Positions 1 through 62,639 of a DNA stretch of 64,000 nucleotides are shown here, one piece after another. A program made the position numbers and the translations under genes. Under the pieces are notes generated by a model that had not been told where the DNA came from, ran no database searches, and saw nothing but the letters and a program-made list of their open reading frames with translations. The DNA is taken from NCBI GenBank assembly GCA_018398815.1, contig CM031595.1, forward strand, positions 135,672,103 to 135,736,102, read 5' to 3'. Position 1 is the stretch's first letter, and each line of letters opens with the position of its first letter. The DNA is from Conus ventricosus (Eukaryota > Mollusca > Gastropoda > Neogastropoda > Conidae).

Positions 1-212
1 ATAAGGTAGCTATCCAACCACTCTGTCACTTCCCACAGACAATAAGGTAGCTATCCAACCACTCTGTCACTTCCCACAGACAATAAGGTAAGCTATCCAA
101 CCACTCTGTCACTTCCCACAGAAAATAAGGTAGCTATCCAACCACTCTGTTACTTCCCACAGACAATAAGGTAGCTGTCCAACAACCACTCTATCACTTC
201 CCACAGACAACA
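1..212. repeat. 41-bp minisatellite, five copies
   Basis: Five head-to-tail copies of a 41-bp unit beginning AATAAGGTAGCTATCC start near 1, 41, 82, 124 and 165. Copy 3 has one extra base and the last copy is degraded. The array lies in the aconitase intron that starts at 224 on the minus strand, so it begins only about a dozen bases inside the 5' splice site. It continues off the left edge. Confidence 0.95.
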
Positions 213-224
213 AAGTAACCTTAC

Positions 225-25613
<25,389 letters not shown>

Positions 25614-26850
25614 GCTGTTCTTGGAGACTTCACGGGGAACAATTTATACTCTCTGCACAGAAATGTTTCACCTTAAAACTTTCAGTATATGAAGTAATAA
25701 ATAAATAACTGAAAACTGAACATTTAATATTAAATACCAATTGAAAAAATGTAGTAAAATGAACCATAAATGAGAACTTAAACGAAACTTTAGAAAATGA
25801 TTTAGATTTCTCTTAAGTAGTCTGCCCGTGGCAAGCCGACCCAAAGCAAAGCAGACGGGAAACTTGAAGAAAGTCAGGTGCTGTAAACACATCAAGTCAA
25901 GACCAAGGAATTACGTCCATGAACATCATCTTTTGTTTTTTTCCCCACAGTGCATCGTTCAGTTAAAGGTAAGCTATCCATTGGAAACCTAAAATTGTTT
26001 GACTTGCACTAAGACAACGACAGACTGATTTACACTGCATGCAAATACTGAAAAAGCAACACCCTGATGATGATTAGTGGGTGAAAAACTGCAAGTTCGT
26101 CACATCAGCTCGCACAGAAAATGACACACAGCCCACAGTCAGAGAATACATTAATGAACAAATTACTGTCACTGCATATGTCAAGGAAGACGGCAGTGAC
26201 TGCGACGAGCAGTAGACTAAAAAAATTAACCAAATGAGCAACGTATTTCTCGGGCAACATCAAAACATGCAGCACATTCAGCTGTGACGGTACTGATGAA
26301 ATGACTACAATGCATGCATATATTTCTTCTTCAGAGCAGTTAATCTCAGGAGTTTGATGGAGTATTTGCGCATGCAAGAGAAATGGGAGAGTGCTAGTGT
26401 GCAATCAGCACTGAAGTTCTTTCTTTCATTGCACTGCTCAGGAATGAAACAACCTTGACAACAGTGTGGTCGAAGCAAAAAATATGCCACTCTGACACCA
26501 GTGACAGAACAGCAGGCCATCTGCAAACCGGCTAACTCCCACCCCCAACCCCATTTCCAACAAGATTCTGTGACGTCAGTCAACACATAGGGATGTAGAG
26601 AAGTGATGCCCAAGACTGGTGGTTGCAGAGCAGACCCCATGAGTCCTGTCAGGATTTTGCACCTGAAACAGTGAAAGCTTTGTAAATCATGATTTGTGTA
26701 TGTTCTCATTAATGAATGTGATACTAAGGGGCAAATGCTATTGACAGTGTTATATTTGTTCACTTGTCTGCTCATTTCTTAATGTAAAGAAAAAAATCCA
26801 CAATCTGTTTGGATACATGAGAGCTTTTTTTTTAAAGTGTGGGTAGGTGG

Positions 26851-26851
<1 letters not shown>

Positions 26852-26910
<59 letters not shown>

Positions 26911-26929
26911 AGAAGTGAATGAGTGAGTG

Positions 26930-26984
<55 letters not shown>
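26852..26984. repeat. Paired (TG)n microsatellites
   Basis: Two TG tracts of about 28 and 26 units separated by 25 bp. Confidence 0.97.
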
Positions 26985-26988
<4 letters not shown>

Positions 26989-27995
26989 CACCTTGAAATT
27001 TATGAGAGGCCAGGTGCTGTTTTAAGTCTACATTATATTTTTACTATTGTGTTGGTAATATATTGTGTTGATACAATATATGTTGTTTCTTTAAGACAAA
27101 CCGGTTTGACTTCAGATTTTCATGCTGTACAAGAAACATGCCGATTCAGCACAATGCCAAAGGAAACAGGGTCACTGATATGTACACATTAAATACAATC
27201 AGAGGAAATTGATTATGATACACAGATTACATGCTTTGACAATAAGATTAATGAAAACAATTGGCATGGAAATAAATATAAGAATGCCCATGCAACCTGT
27301 TTCCCAGCACTGGGAAAAATTGTACAAAATGCGAGAACACTCAGACACAGAAAAACAGATGTAAATGGTGCTCCATGGAGGAGATCTCCTGTGTGTGTGC
27401 TTGCCCTTTTGTAACCATCTAACCCAGTTTCCCAGTAATAGAAAAGTAGTTAAGGGCTCAGAATCAAAAACTTACTTGGAGAATATTTCAACAGGGTCGC
27501 CCTGTCTTCATCAGCTGACTGTTGCTGTTGTGGCAGCGAGGCCTGGTGAGGTGACTGTTGTGTGGGGTCAATGGTTTCTAATGTTGAATCCAGAATCCAG
27601 AAACCTACATTCTTATTCAGTTTCCCAGTGTCTTGTACTCAGCTTTTTTAACTTCCTTTCAGTCCAGACAAATGCACATCAACAAGTTATGAAAAGAAAG
27701 CCATTAACTAAAACAGTATATCACAGGGGAATGAAGAGGGAAGGAGAGGGTGGAGAGAAAGGTGGTGACAAAAGGAAAGCTTGCATATCGGCACATTACC
27801 CCACAGGCTCACACACAAATGTAGACCTAAAGAGAGACTTCACTTTTGTAGAACAAATTAGGTGAAATGCCTTTTGTATTTGAAGGAGGCTAGAAAAAGA
27901 GTTAAAAAAAGAGAAGGTAACTGGGTTGGATTACTGTGAAAGATGACACAAACACAAACCCATGTGTGGCAATCTGCGAGAGTGCCTCCTCCTCC

Positions 27996-28017
27996 CCCCC
28001 CCCCCCCCCCCCCCCCC
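27996..28017. repeat. Poly-C tract
   Basis: About 22 C bases followed by a short CA run. Confidence 0.95.
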
Positions 28018-28641
28018 AAACACACACACAAACACTCTTACACTTGAAAAGGCTGCATGATCAGAATAATGGATTTGAAGGAAGGAGAGGGCGAGAAAGA
28101 GAGTGAGAGAAGAAAGCATTGTAGAATCATTTAAAAACAAAAGCAGGAAGATTAAACCAGAAGGAATGTGCGTATGCAGCCTTCCCTTTGGCTGAAGGAT
28201 GACCTCAAGTAGGCCGGAATGCAAGGTCAGACAAGTTAAAGATAAAAAAATGACTTGGCTGTGACTGGTTTCAGCATGCGTCTGTGTGAGTACATTTAGT
28301 CTTGTTTGGCATGCTTGTTTATGCTGCTTCATATGATGTTCACTTTATTTTACGTACACATCTGCTTTTCACTTAAAAAAACCGAAAACTTTAATGTTAT
28401 TAGTCTTTGCCCTGGAACACTGGTAAGAATGGGTACATGTAAACTTTGAACAATGAAATTGCAGTGATAATTGATAGATTTATAATATACCTAGTAATTT
28501 TTCAGTAGTGCATATATATATATTTTCCAGTTTTGAAACATGTTCTACCTGATGAAACAGTGGCAGTTATTACAAGAGTGACATCTCCCAGCTCAGCACC
28601 AGTGGCAGTGATGTTGGAATAAAAACTCTGCAACCACAGTC

Positions 28642-51757
<23,116 letters not shown>

Positions 51758-52047
51758 CGTCAAGTCAGCATAGAGTTTGCCTGCTGTCAGAGTGTTATGC
51801 TTGATGTCGAGTTTTGCAGGGTTTTTGGATTTTAAGAGATTTGTGTGTGTGTGTGTGTGTGCGCACGCACACGCATGTGCTTACAAGATGCGAGAGAGAT
51901 GTGTGTGTGTGTGTGTGTGTGTATGTGTGTGTGTGTGTGTGCATGCGTGAGCGCATGTTTGCAAGATGTGAGAGAGAGTGTATGTGTGTATATATGTATG
52001 TGCATTGGCATGTGTGTCTGTGCACGCACATGCATATGTATGTTATG

Positions 52048-52417
52048 CAGACCTGTTTACCCTTACGATTTTGCCGTAGTTTTTACGGGAAAAAAAAAAG
52101 AAATTATGGGAATTATGCCCTCCCCCCCAAAAAAAAATTTCGAGATAAAAATCAAAGAAAGAAAATTGTTAAACGCAAAGTTTCATCTGCTACCGTTTTG
52201 GTCAAAAGCAGTAAGAAGACATTTCCCAGTGTGCCTTGCGGCTTTTACCATGTCAAAGATGGCAACAAAGCGGTTTTACTTGGCAACGGCCGGCTCTTCC
52301 AAATCTTCAAAAGTTGTAAAAGTATTGCAATAATGAAGATTACGGGTTTTATTTTTCAAATTACAGGTTTTTGTCTTGAGATATTACAGGTACACAAATT
52401 TGGGGTAAACACGTCTG
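52048..52417 (+). mobile_element. hAT-like MITE (370 bp)
   Basis: Inverted ends CAGACCTGTTTACCC at 52048 and CAGACGTGTTTACCC (minus strand) at 52417, one mismatch. It contains a short ORF start (MATKRFYLATAGSSKSS). Target duplication is unclear. Confidence 0.75.
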
Positions 52418-53407
52418 GAAATGTATGTACATTATGTGTGTGTGTGTGTATGTGTGTGTGTGTGTGTGTGTGAGAAAGAGAAGAGAGGTGGTAAATAGTT
52501 GTGATTAGGACTTTGTGGAAAGGCATAGCATCCTCTGACATGAACATGGCAGATTTTCCTCAAATTGAGCATGCTTAATTCAACTCCGAGCACAGCAGCA
52601 ACAAAAAAAAAGTTTTAACAGTGATTAGTATGCATGTAGTCGACACTGGGGTGGCACACAGGGCAGTGTCATACATACCCAGCATTCTCTTCTGCAGCAT
52701 CAGAACATGGGTTGTGACTACCTGTCTGCTTTTCTACCATGACTGTATGAGTGTGTATTGTATAAACCTGCTTATGTGCATGTAAAGTTTCAGGTGTACA
52801 TGCATATTTGCGCTGTGTGTTTATGCGTGTGTATGTGTTCGTGTGAGAGAGAAAAATTTTAACAAAGAGACTTGCATTTTTGTATGTTAATGGCTGAATG
52901 TAGTGACAGTTTACTGCTTATTAAGTAATCCTGATACAGAATGCTACGGGCATTATGATCCATGTAATTTATGATTAAAATTTGATCATTTTGTTCATGT
53001 AGGGTTGCATGCATGTCATAGCTGTGAGGATGGAAAGGAAGAGAAGAGAGAAACGTTAGATAAGATTTTGGAAGTGACCTTTTTCATGCATGTGTAAACG
53101 CTCTCACACATTTTCACATGTATACTTGCACACATGCATGTACTTTCATGTATGCATGCAAACCAATTAACACACTGTCTTACACCTACACACAGACACA
53201 CACAAACACACACACACACACACCTTACATGCACAAGCACAGATAATCACTCGCACACATTACTTTGGGTGTATGGTTAGATATTGACATTGACATAGAT
53301 TTTGTAGACAATTAATTAATGTTGAATGCATTGAGATGTTAATGATTGAGAGGTGGGGAAAGTTTTAACATTCAGTTCATGATTACTGGCAATTACTTGT
53401 ATCTGTC

Positions 53408-53409
53408 AT

Positions 53410-53456
<47 letters not shown>

Positions 53457-53466
53457 TTTTCTCTCT
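53408..53466. repeat. (CT)n tract
   Basis: CT repeats with TTT interruptions. Confidence 0.9.
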
Positions 53467-53750
53467 TCCTGCTTTTGCTCCCTCCATCTTTCTGTGTATA
53501 TATCAGTCTTCTTTCCCTTCTACTGAGTCTGGTGAGAACCATTTTTTGTCATGTGCAATTTCCTTCAGCCCCTGTCTATTATAGCCCTTCCCATCAGTGT
53601 ATTCTGCCGGTGAAACATGGGTGTGAAGCATTAAAGCAAAAGGCTTGTATGCATACACACAGCCTTTAACACACCTGAACCTTTTGCATATGCACTCACA
53701 CTCTGTTACAAACATGCAGAAGCGCACATGCATACACATGCATGCACTCA

Positions 53751-53754
<4 letters not shown>

Positions 53755-53827
<73 letters not shown>

Positions 53828-53834
53828 ACACACA
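53755..53834. repeat. (GCAC)n then (CA)n tract
   Basis: About four GCAC units grading into 30 CA units. Confidence 0.95.
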
Positions 53835-55049
53835 GAGTCTCATCTGCTTTATTTTAACATGACTGTGAGGAGTTTGAATAATGGGTTTTTTTTCTTGTGG
53901 TGTGCATTGCAAGAATAAGAGCAAAAAGATTGTGTTGGAGTGGCTCTGAATGCTTGATAATGTTTCAGATTGATCATGTGATCTTTACAGTTTCTGGTTG
54001 AACGTGATATATTAGGCCACCAGTGTGTTCATTATTATTCCCATTTATCCTGATTGGTTCTAGAATGCACTGTATTTTTTTTCAGCCACATATATCATGT
54101 GGATGTGATATGTAGATTCACTTACACATGCATAAACAGAAGTCATCAAACCACATGAGCTATTATATGTACTTTCACTCCTTTACACGCATACTCACAC
54201 AGACACATATGCACACACACGCACACACACACACTTCAGTTCTCACACACATATATGACCTTCGGCCACAAAATGAGTCTGGTCTCACTATTTTCAGGTT
54301 TTACGCTTCCATATAGTGTTTTAAATTCTCATTCCAACAGAGCAAACCACATTTAAAGTTCGATGATTAGCGTCTGTGATTCATTGCAGTCTATAGACTC
54401 CTTTGACTCCACATGTCTACTGAAAGAGCTCAGACGTTTGGAAGCAGGTATCTACTGAGTTTTGATTCCTGTTTGTTAGTCAAATTTGTTGAGTTTGATC
54501 AGGTGAGTTTTGTTTTGGTTTTTTTTAGTCACCCTATAGAGTTTGATTTGCTGAATTTTGTCTTCTGTCTTTTTAGTCAAACCTACCCCAAGATTGTGTG
54601 ATGGTTTATAGTGAGGCCTGGCTAGTGAAAGAAAAACAGTGCCCAAGATAATGGCACTCTTCACAGAGTAATTTGAAAGAATCTGGTTAAAATTTTTCAG
54701 ATTTCCTGAAAGAAAAGCTTCATTGAAACCATTAAGCAGACATTCCCCGGTCTGCTTTCTGGAATTTGTCATTCAACTGTAACATCTTAAGTTTTAGTTG
54801 ACATGTATGCTGAATTCAGCATTAGAGATTTCCCTTCGTGTTACACATGCTGAGTACCTTTGGCAAGCCAGCAGACTGTTCTGTTTTACCATGCTTTCCC
54901 ATACTGGCTGGCAGGAAAATGAGGGGGAAATTTCTTTGGCCGTTCTCTGAATGCTCATGGGGAAGTAACCTCCATACTAAGATTTAGCAATATGCAAGTG
55001 AGTCAAGGCACTCCTCTTGGCGCCCAAAATTAGTAATGGTTGTCCCCAG

Positions 55050-55430
55050 CATAACGCCGTTGGGTGATTTCGTATACAAATATGGAACTGAAGTAAACAA
55101 ACATGAAGTTTTGTTTTGTTTTTAACCTGTCAACCATGTTTTCTTACAGAAAATTGTGACCATTGATTGAAAGCTTCTGATTCAAATGCTTCCTAGACAG
55201 TCAAATGTTTGCTCTTTTCTATATAGCTAACATAACATGCATGCCTTTGAGTGATTTTGTTTGATACAATTATGGAATAGAAGTAAACAAAGATGACTTG
55301 GGTTTTATTTTTCCAACTTATCAGCTATGTTTTCTTACATAGAATTGTGACCATTCATTGGAAGCTATAGGTTCAAATGCATCTTAGACAGTCAAATGCT
55401 TGCTCTTTTTTTTAATTATACCTAACGCAA
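55050..55430 (+). repeat. Two-copy tandem duplication, about 190 bp
   Basis: Units at about 55050-55240 and 55240-55430 share AAGTAAACAAA.ATGA, CTATGTTTTCTTACA and AGACAGTCAAATG.TTGCTC, with roughly 75-80 percent identity by eye. Confidence 0.85.
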
Positions 55431-57214
55431 CACATTATTGTCTTGGCATTGTAGAAAAAATATGACCGTCACTGTACATGCGGAACTGAATGCCTTGCAC
55501 CAGCATACCTGGCCAGGGGCTCGTATCGCATGTTAAGCAAACGGGTAGAACAGTTACTGCAGAATTGTGATTCTATGTATGACGATTCATCATCTACAGT
55601 GTTCTAGTACAAAATGGCTAAGTTGGCTTGTACTTCATGTAAATGGTGGGTGGACATACATTAATTACATACAAGATTCAGTTCTCAGGGAAATGTCACT
55701 GATGCCTTTCTGTTGTGTACTGTACAAGTGAAAAATATGGTAAATGCTTGTTTCCTCATGATACTTAATATTTGGCATGATGTATGACCTGTTAGGTTGT
55801 AGGGCATAATACATGCACTGTCAATTTCAGATTTATAAGACAATAAATCCTGCACTGTTTACGGGCCGGACAAGACTGTTTTGACCAGCATTTGACTTGA
55901 TTGATGAAAGTGAAATGATTTATTGGCTGAAACATAAAGATGGAAATACTTTGAAGCTCTGAATTCTCAGCTGACAGTTAAGGTTGGATGCGTGAGGGTC
56001 GGGTGAATGGATTTTTCCCCATCTCCTAGTCAGGAGTAAACCCCGTTCATTTTCCTCATGCGGATCAAATACATATGTATGATAGGAATGCATGTCTTCC
56101 AGAATAAACCAGCAGTTTGGAACAGGAAAGTCATATTTTGCTTGTGTCTCGATTGCTGAGATTGTCTTTGGATGTTTTCAGAATCGGCAAGATTTTGTTG
56201 GGATACTGTCTGGTTTCTGGAGATTTGATCAAAAGTAAGATTATGTTTGTTGTTCATCTTCCTCTGTGTATCTGGTATGGCGTGACTGAAAATGAAATAG
56301 TTCTCTAGAAATGAAATAGCTGTTGGTTTTCCTTCTAGTTCAGTTGTGGTGCAAAATTTTAAAAATGCAGTCATGTTTATCAGAAGCTATTTTGTCAGAA
56401 AGTTAGAAGTAGTTTTTAACAGTGATTTCCTTTCCAAGCCAGTGGTATGTTGTATTAACAGTATTGTATGTGAGAGAGTGAGGGAAATAAAAGAGAAAAA
56501 AAAAGGAAGAAGTGTTTGACTGAACAATGACTTTTAACTTCAACCAAATCGGTGAAAACCATTTGCAAAATGGCTGTGGGAATGGAAAGACTAAACTTAG
56601 CAGTGATGGACTGAGGCTCAAATGTGTGTGGTTGAACGCTTAAATATGACGCTAGTGGAAAAAATGAATGATTGATTTCTTTAGCAAATGATTCTGAACA
56701 TGTAAGAGCATGTGTTGTGATCAACAACTGGAAGCTTGTAGAGGCCACCACCAAGGCTTGTTGTGCCAGTACAACACCGACAGGGAACAGAGTGGCAAGA
56801 TCAAGAATCTTTGAATTCGATTTTTTTTTCCCTTGGCTGTACATTGTTCACCTTACTATTGCAGTAGATCTATGATTTAGTTATTTTGCTTGATCTGTCA
56901 TTTTGTCACATTTTGTGTATTACTAATTATTGATGAGTTTAACTTTTTTGTTTCAAATCTTAAATAAATATTAGCGAACGGCCAAGAGAAACGTGGACAA
57001 ACGAGTCACAAGACATTTTTTTTTCCAATTAACAGTTAATTGAGGACTCATTACCTTTTTTTTTTGTTTTTTCTATATTGTGTTTTTAAAAGCGAGTTAT
57101 ATGAAAGTGAGGAATTGCGTATATGTAGTTGCCTTCAGGATTGTAGTTTGTTTCATGATAGATTTTAGGATTACTAAAATGGCCGCAGTCGATAATTTCA
57201 AGATTGTGGCATTG

Positions 57215-57365
57215 TCAAGTATTCCTCAGCATAATGCCCAGCATGCCCCAAGATGTTGAAAGATAGGCAATGATAGGCATTACCAAGTATTCCCCAACAT
57301 AATGCCCAGTATGCCCCAAGATGTTGAAAAATAGGCAATGATAGGCATTGTCAAGTATTCCTCTG
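57215..57365 (+). repeat. Tandem repeat, about 71 bp, 2.2 copies
   Basis: AAGTATTCC...AATGCCCAG.ATGCCCCAAGATGTTGAAA.ATAGGCAATGATAGGCATT repeated at 57218 and 57289, with a third start at 57354. Confidence 0.92.
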
Positions 57366-57638
57366 TAGAATTCGTCTCCCCACCCCCTACAACAAACAGG
57401 TTATGGGATAATACAATAATAGAGACGAATCTTTACTGGAGACACTTGGGCTATGTGTCGGACTTGTTTGTGGATGATCCAAGATGAAGGGGAGAAGGTT
57501 TGTTCTGTCGTTTAGGTCTGCATAGAGTCCACCTGGTAAAGCCATTGAAGACCGAAGGTTTATCTTTCTCCAAGGATGATAAGGAGTCTGCCATGGTGAA
57601 AACTGGTTTTGTTTATCTCTTGGAAAAGGTGATTTCCC

Positions 57639-57642
<4 letters not shown>

Positions 57643-57704
<62 letters not shown>
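57643..57704. repeat. (TG)n microsatellite
   Basis: About 31 TG units. Confidence 0.97.
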
Positions 57705-57705
<1 letters not shown>

Positions 57706-58974
57706 ATTGGTCAGAGTATACACTCCAAACGATGAAAGATCCTGTACTCGCACACTTCTAATGAGTAAAATATCCTGTAATCAATGTAAGCATTTGTTGA
57801 ATAGAACATGAAAATAACCAAGCATGCTCTGTCATCACTCAGTTCACATTGATCAGTTTGTTCTCCTTCCTCCTCCCTTCCCCACTCCCCTTCCACCACC
57901 TCATCCAAAACAAAAAGAAAGCAACTGTGAGAATGGTAGCAGAGAGTGGTCCTAATTCTGAGAATATTATCAGGAAAACGTTACATGTTCAGAATGTAAC
58001 CATGACAGAAAAAAACTTTTCAATATGTAATAGCAGCCTGGTTTGGTGGTGGTGGGAACTAAAAACAGTTCATAAGTGACTATGGTCCAAACTTAGACTG
58101 ATTGCCCTTTACGGGCAAAACATGATGTATTTATGTTTCAAAACCTGCCAGAGGATTCTTCACTTTAAGTAACGACTGAATAATCTTTGTGTAGTGAACA
58201 TTTTCTCACTAAACTCCACAGGTATTGAAAGGACCTTTCTTAAAGATCACACTAAGAATGACGATGCATGTAGTTCGTTTTTCTGTTGCTGTTTTTTTTT
58301 GGTCATTGTCTCTAGTCATTATTCCAGACTAATTTTTCAAGGATTTCTGGCGGATATGACGGAGTTGCTCTATACCAGAATCTGGTGTGTTAAGGGTAGA
58401 AAATGGCGTTGCGATACATTTATTGTGCAAAGCGCGTGGTACTACATTTTGTTTTTCCTTCCTGTTGGTGTGTGGTAATCTTCGTTTCATTATTTTGTTG
58501 ACAAGTTTTACAGTCTTAACATTATTAACAGAACCTTGGAAACATCTTTGTTTTGCTTAGTATGCTGAATAAAAGGATGCAATACGAATTTGTTTTCTGA
58601 GTCGGTTTGTTGGACTGGTCTCTACAGATGTTCTGATATAGTGTGAAGTTGGGCTCTGGATGGTTTCTGATGTAAACCCTTGCTGTCTTTCTCTCTCTCT
58701 CACTCAAACACATGCACAAACGTATGCGCACACACACCTAAATGCATGCGCCTGTTCCCTCTCCCTCTTCCATACAAACACTCTCTCACTCTTAAGAATT
58801 GCATGCTCACACACTCATGCATATTTCTCATGCATTCGCTGACACATACTTATGCATATTCTCTCTCTTTGCCTGTCTTGCAAACACACTCATAAGAGAC
58901 GGTGCAAGCAAGATAATTTTCATGTGTTCCTTTCATTATTGATTTAGAAAGGCATCTCTTTCTCTCTGTTTACG

Positions 58975-59035
58975 TACGTATCTATCTAATCTATCCATCT
59001 ATATATCTATCTTCCTATCTGTCTATCTAGACACA
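58975..59035. repeat. (TATC)n-type tetranucleotide repeat
   Basis: Imperfect TATC/CATC/TGTC units. Confidence 0.85.
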
Positions 59036-59375
59036 TGTATATATAGGTAAATATACATAATATTGGCGTAGGTGTACACGTGGCTCTCTCTCTGTATACA
59101 CACACACACACACACACGCACACACACACACACACACATGCACACACATTTATTTATTCATTTATTTACATTAACATGTGTTTGCCAAAATGCTGGTAGG
59201 ATACTTTTTACACAAGTTCATCTATATAGGCATGGATGTATAGGTGTAGGTATAGGTGTATTCGAATAGATATCTATCTATATGTTTGTAAGTATGCCTG
59301 TAAGTGCCAAAATGAAGGTATGATACTGAAGTTTCTTTTGCAATCAGGTGAGTACTGTTAAAAAGATGAAATCCT

Positions 59376-59424
59376 CACTCTCTCTGTGTCTGTCTGCCTC
59401 TCTTTCTCTCTCTCCCACACAACA

Positions 59425-59469
<45 letters not shown>

Positions 59470-59488
59470 TCTTCTCTCTCTCTCTCTT

Positions 59489-59564
<76 letters not shown>

Positions 59565-59732
59565 TCAGACTCACAAATATGCATACGGACACACACATAG
59601 ACACACAGGGTGCATACTCAAACACATGCGTAAATACACGCACACAGACAAAGACACGCACACACAAACACACACACATACACACACAAGCAAACGCACA
59701 TACATGCATACGCTCATGCGTGCGCGAGCGTG

Positions 59733-59791
<59 letters not shown>

Positions 59792-59800
59792 TGATAAGCA
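59376..59800. repeat. (CT)n-(CA)n compound microsatellite block
   Basis: CT at 59376-59505, CA at 59505-59556, mixed ACAC words, then GCGCGCAC and CA at 59735-59790. Confidence 0.97.
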
Positions 59801-60165
59801 GACTGTGATAAACATGCGCCCTCAAATACAACCACATGGCCGCAGGCACACACACGCACGCACGCACAAACATATTGTGGTGTGTGTGTGTGTTTTGCAA
59901 TTCAAAACATCCAGTCCTCCAGCAAAGCAGAGCACCTCACCATAGAACAACGCAATAATTCATACGAAAGTGAGACAAATTTATTATGAAAATAATTCAT
60001 TTTTTACGTGACTGTCACCGAACACCAAACAACGAACAGTTTGATCACACTGAAAACGAAATGGATGAAAACATAATGAAGAATCTACACTCAAATAGAC
60101 TTCACACATATAGGTTTATACAGACAACCCACATACATCAACTCTGCGACACTCATCTACGCGTT

Positions 60166-60200
<35 letters not shown>

Positions 60201-60536
60201 GTTCCAAAGTTTGTGTGTACTTTGTCATATTAATCTTAACGTTTGTTTTATACATGCTAATTGTTGTCCATTATAGCACATTCCTATATGCCCTCCACCC
60301 CACAACCTCTTCTTCTACTCATTTTTCCCCTCTCCTCTTTTCATTTAATATTCCATGATGATTGCACGACCGCTTTTTTCGTTTTTTGTTTGTAGTAATC
60401 GTTTTTAAATTTTTTTGTTTGTTCATATGTTATTTCCTTCACTGCATATTGTAGTCCCTACTCAGGGCGAGGACTGGGTGTAAAAAAAAAAGCGCATCAG
60501 TGCTTTTCTATTATCCTCATAAATAAAGAATGTTAT

Positions 60537-60549
60537 CTCTCTCTCCTCT

Positions 60550-60621
<72 letters not shown>
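60537..60621. repeat. (CT)n-(TA)n compound microsatellite
   Basis: CT units to 60580, then about 20 TA units, ending exactly where the LINE begins. Confidence 0.97.
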
Positions 60622-60622
<1 letters not shown>

Positions 60623-61263
60623 TAGATAGAGCTCGTCAACCTGGGAAGGTAGTCCATCTAGGCGAAGGAAAACACTGAATCTAAACCTCCGCTGCCTTGC
60701 GGCTATACCCACTCATAGGTAAGGCTTCGGGAGTCAACCCTGAGGAAAAATCCGAGCCGGAGTCCCCAAGGCGGCCTGACCTTGTCTTCAACGTCATCCC
60801 GGCAACTCCTGCGACGCCGTTGGTGCCAAGTTGTATCGGCTCTGCCTTTCCCTTGGATCCATCAGCTGTGTGGAGAGGGGAATCTGCTGCATGGGCAACA
60901 GCTGATTCTCCATACCAACTTGCCCAGGCTTGCGCCCTGGAGAGACACTTCAGCTTCGCTGCAAAGCGACGAAACAAACACGGGAAGCAGCAGTTTACCG
61001 GTTATAAGCCATCCGCTCGATTGGCGTAGAGCTGGCGCCAGGGGTTGTTTCCGTCGGTGGGAGAGATCATCATCTCATTGGACAGCTACCGCCCGCCTCA
61101 AGCTGGAGGCCCCCAGCCAATAGGGTGCTGTCTCGCCACAGTTCGCCTGCCTTACTGGGTGCGTAGGCTCAGGTACGGAAGTATCTGACAAGCGGACTGC
61201 AATTACTGCACCAGGCAAAAGCAAGGAAAATCAAAATAACCAGAAAAACTCCAGCTCTCAAGC

Positions 61264-62258
61264 TTGGCACCGAATGTAAGGACAATGACTCCTGGATTGT
61301 CGGACGACCTCCAGGCTATTAGCGATGCTCGAAAGACCTCCGTCATCAACGATGAACTTGTGAGACTCCAGGTCGACATCGCCACACTGCAAGAGACGAG
61401 GCTTGCTGACTCTGGAACCCTCCGAGAAAAGGATTTTACGTTTTTCTGGCAAGGGAAAGACGCTGAAGACACCAAGAATATGGCATCGGATTTGCTGTCC
61501 GGAACTCTTTGCTAGGATGATAGAACCCTGCCAACAAGGAACTGAAAGACTGCTATCACTCCGCCTCAACACCACCACTGGTCCCGTCAACCTGATCAGC
61601 GTCTATGCGCCAACACTCAGCGCCACAAGGAAACAAAGGACGAGTTCTACGATCAGCTTGACTCCACTTATCCAGAGGATCCCCAAAGACGAGCAACTGT
61701 TACGCTGGGTGACTTCAATGCCAGAGTGGGCGCTAACCATGACTCCTGCCCTTCTGTCTTGGAAAGTTTGGTGTGGGAAAGATGAATGAAAATGGGCAGC
61801 GACTCCTGGAGATGTGCTCATACCACGACCTCAGCATCACCAACTCCTTCTTCCAGACAAAGCCCCAGCAGAAAGTGTCATGGAGACACCCTCGCTCCAA
61901 GCACTGGCACCAGCTAGACCTGATTATCATCAGGCGGTCTGCCTTGAGGTGTGTCCTTTTTACTCGCACCTTCCACAGCGCCGACTGTGACACCGATCAC
62001 TCGCTGGTGTGCTGCAAGATCAAGCTCCAGCCTAAGAAGATACATCGCTCTAGGCCTGCAGGCAAACCTCGCATCGATGTGAACAAGACCACACATCCTG
62101 ACAAGGCGGCGGAATTTACCCAAGCCCTTTCCGAGATGTTCGACTCAGATCCTCCTGGTGCTCAGCCCATGAAGATGGGACCACATCAGAGAGACAGTAC
62201 ACAGCACTGCCATGAAGATTTTCGGAAAAAAGCAGACCAAGAACAACGACTGGTTTGA
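61264..62258 (+). pseudogene. LINE endonuclease domain
   Basis: Apurinic-type endonuclease spread over three frames. The catalytic-side residues LQETR, LGDFNARVGA (frame-shifted near 61700) and SADCDTDHSLV are recognisable. Confidence 0.85.
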
Positions 62259-62639
62259 GGCCAACTCCTCCACACTCACTCCAGCCACAAAGAACGCCGC
62301 AGCGCCCACCTGGAATACAAGCGATCCCCCAGCCAGAGAACCCTGCAGGTGTACAGATCCACAAAGAGCAAAGTACAGAGATTAGCAAGGCAGTGCGCAA
62401 ACGATTACTGGCTCCAGCTATGTCAAAGCATCCAGATATCGGCTGATACTGGAAACATCAAGGCATGTACGACGCATCAAAAAAGCAATGGGCCCCACCA
62501 AGAAGACTACAGCTCCACTGAAGTCTGCCACGGGCGAGACCATCCAGGACAAGGACAAGCAATGGAGCGATGGGTGGAACATTATTCCGAATTGTACTCC
62601 AACAGAACCACGTCACCGATGAGCCCTTGATGCGATTGA

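Larger units (their letters stand above)
25614..28641. promoter_or_regulatory. Divergent intergenic region between ACO2 and HEXD
   Basis: 3.0 kb between the two start codons. It must hold both promoters and 5' UTRs, but I see no CpG-rich block or convincing core motif. It contains (TG)n tracts at 26852-26907 and 26933-26984 and a poly-C run at 27996-28017. The HEXD side has a possible acceptor (TTTCCAG) at 28527-28533, hinting at an untranslated first exon. Confidence 0.4.
51758..60621. other. Intergenic region downstream of HEXD
   Basis: 8.9 kb with no conserved exon. Contains TG tracts (51841-51862, 51900-51942, 52436-52472), a small hAT-like MITE, CT and CA blocks, two tandem duplications and (TATC)n. 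I see no AATAAA close after the HEXD stop, so its polyadenylation site is unplaced. Confidence 0.6.

Noticed and set aside
26305..26775. 156-codon minus-strand frame near the ACO2 5' end
   Set aside because: No domain, no homology I recognise, and not in phase with any exon.
27365..27865. 166-codon frame upstream of HEXD
   Set aside because: No recognisable domain and no supporting splice signals or conservation I can see; its base composition is like the intergenic DNA.
59344..59900. Several overlapping open frames of 100-148 codons
   Set aside because: Compound CT/CA microsatellite artefacts.
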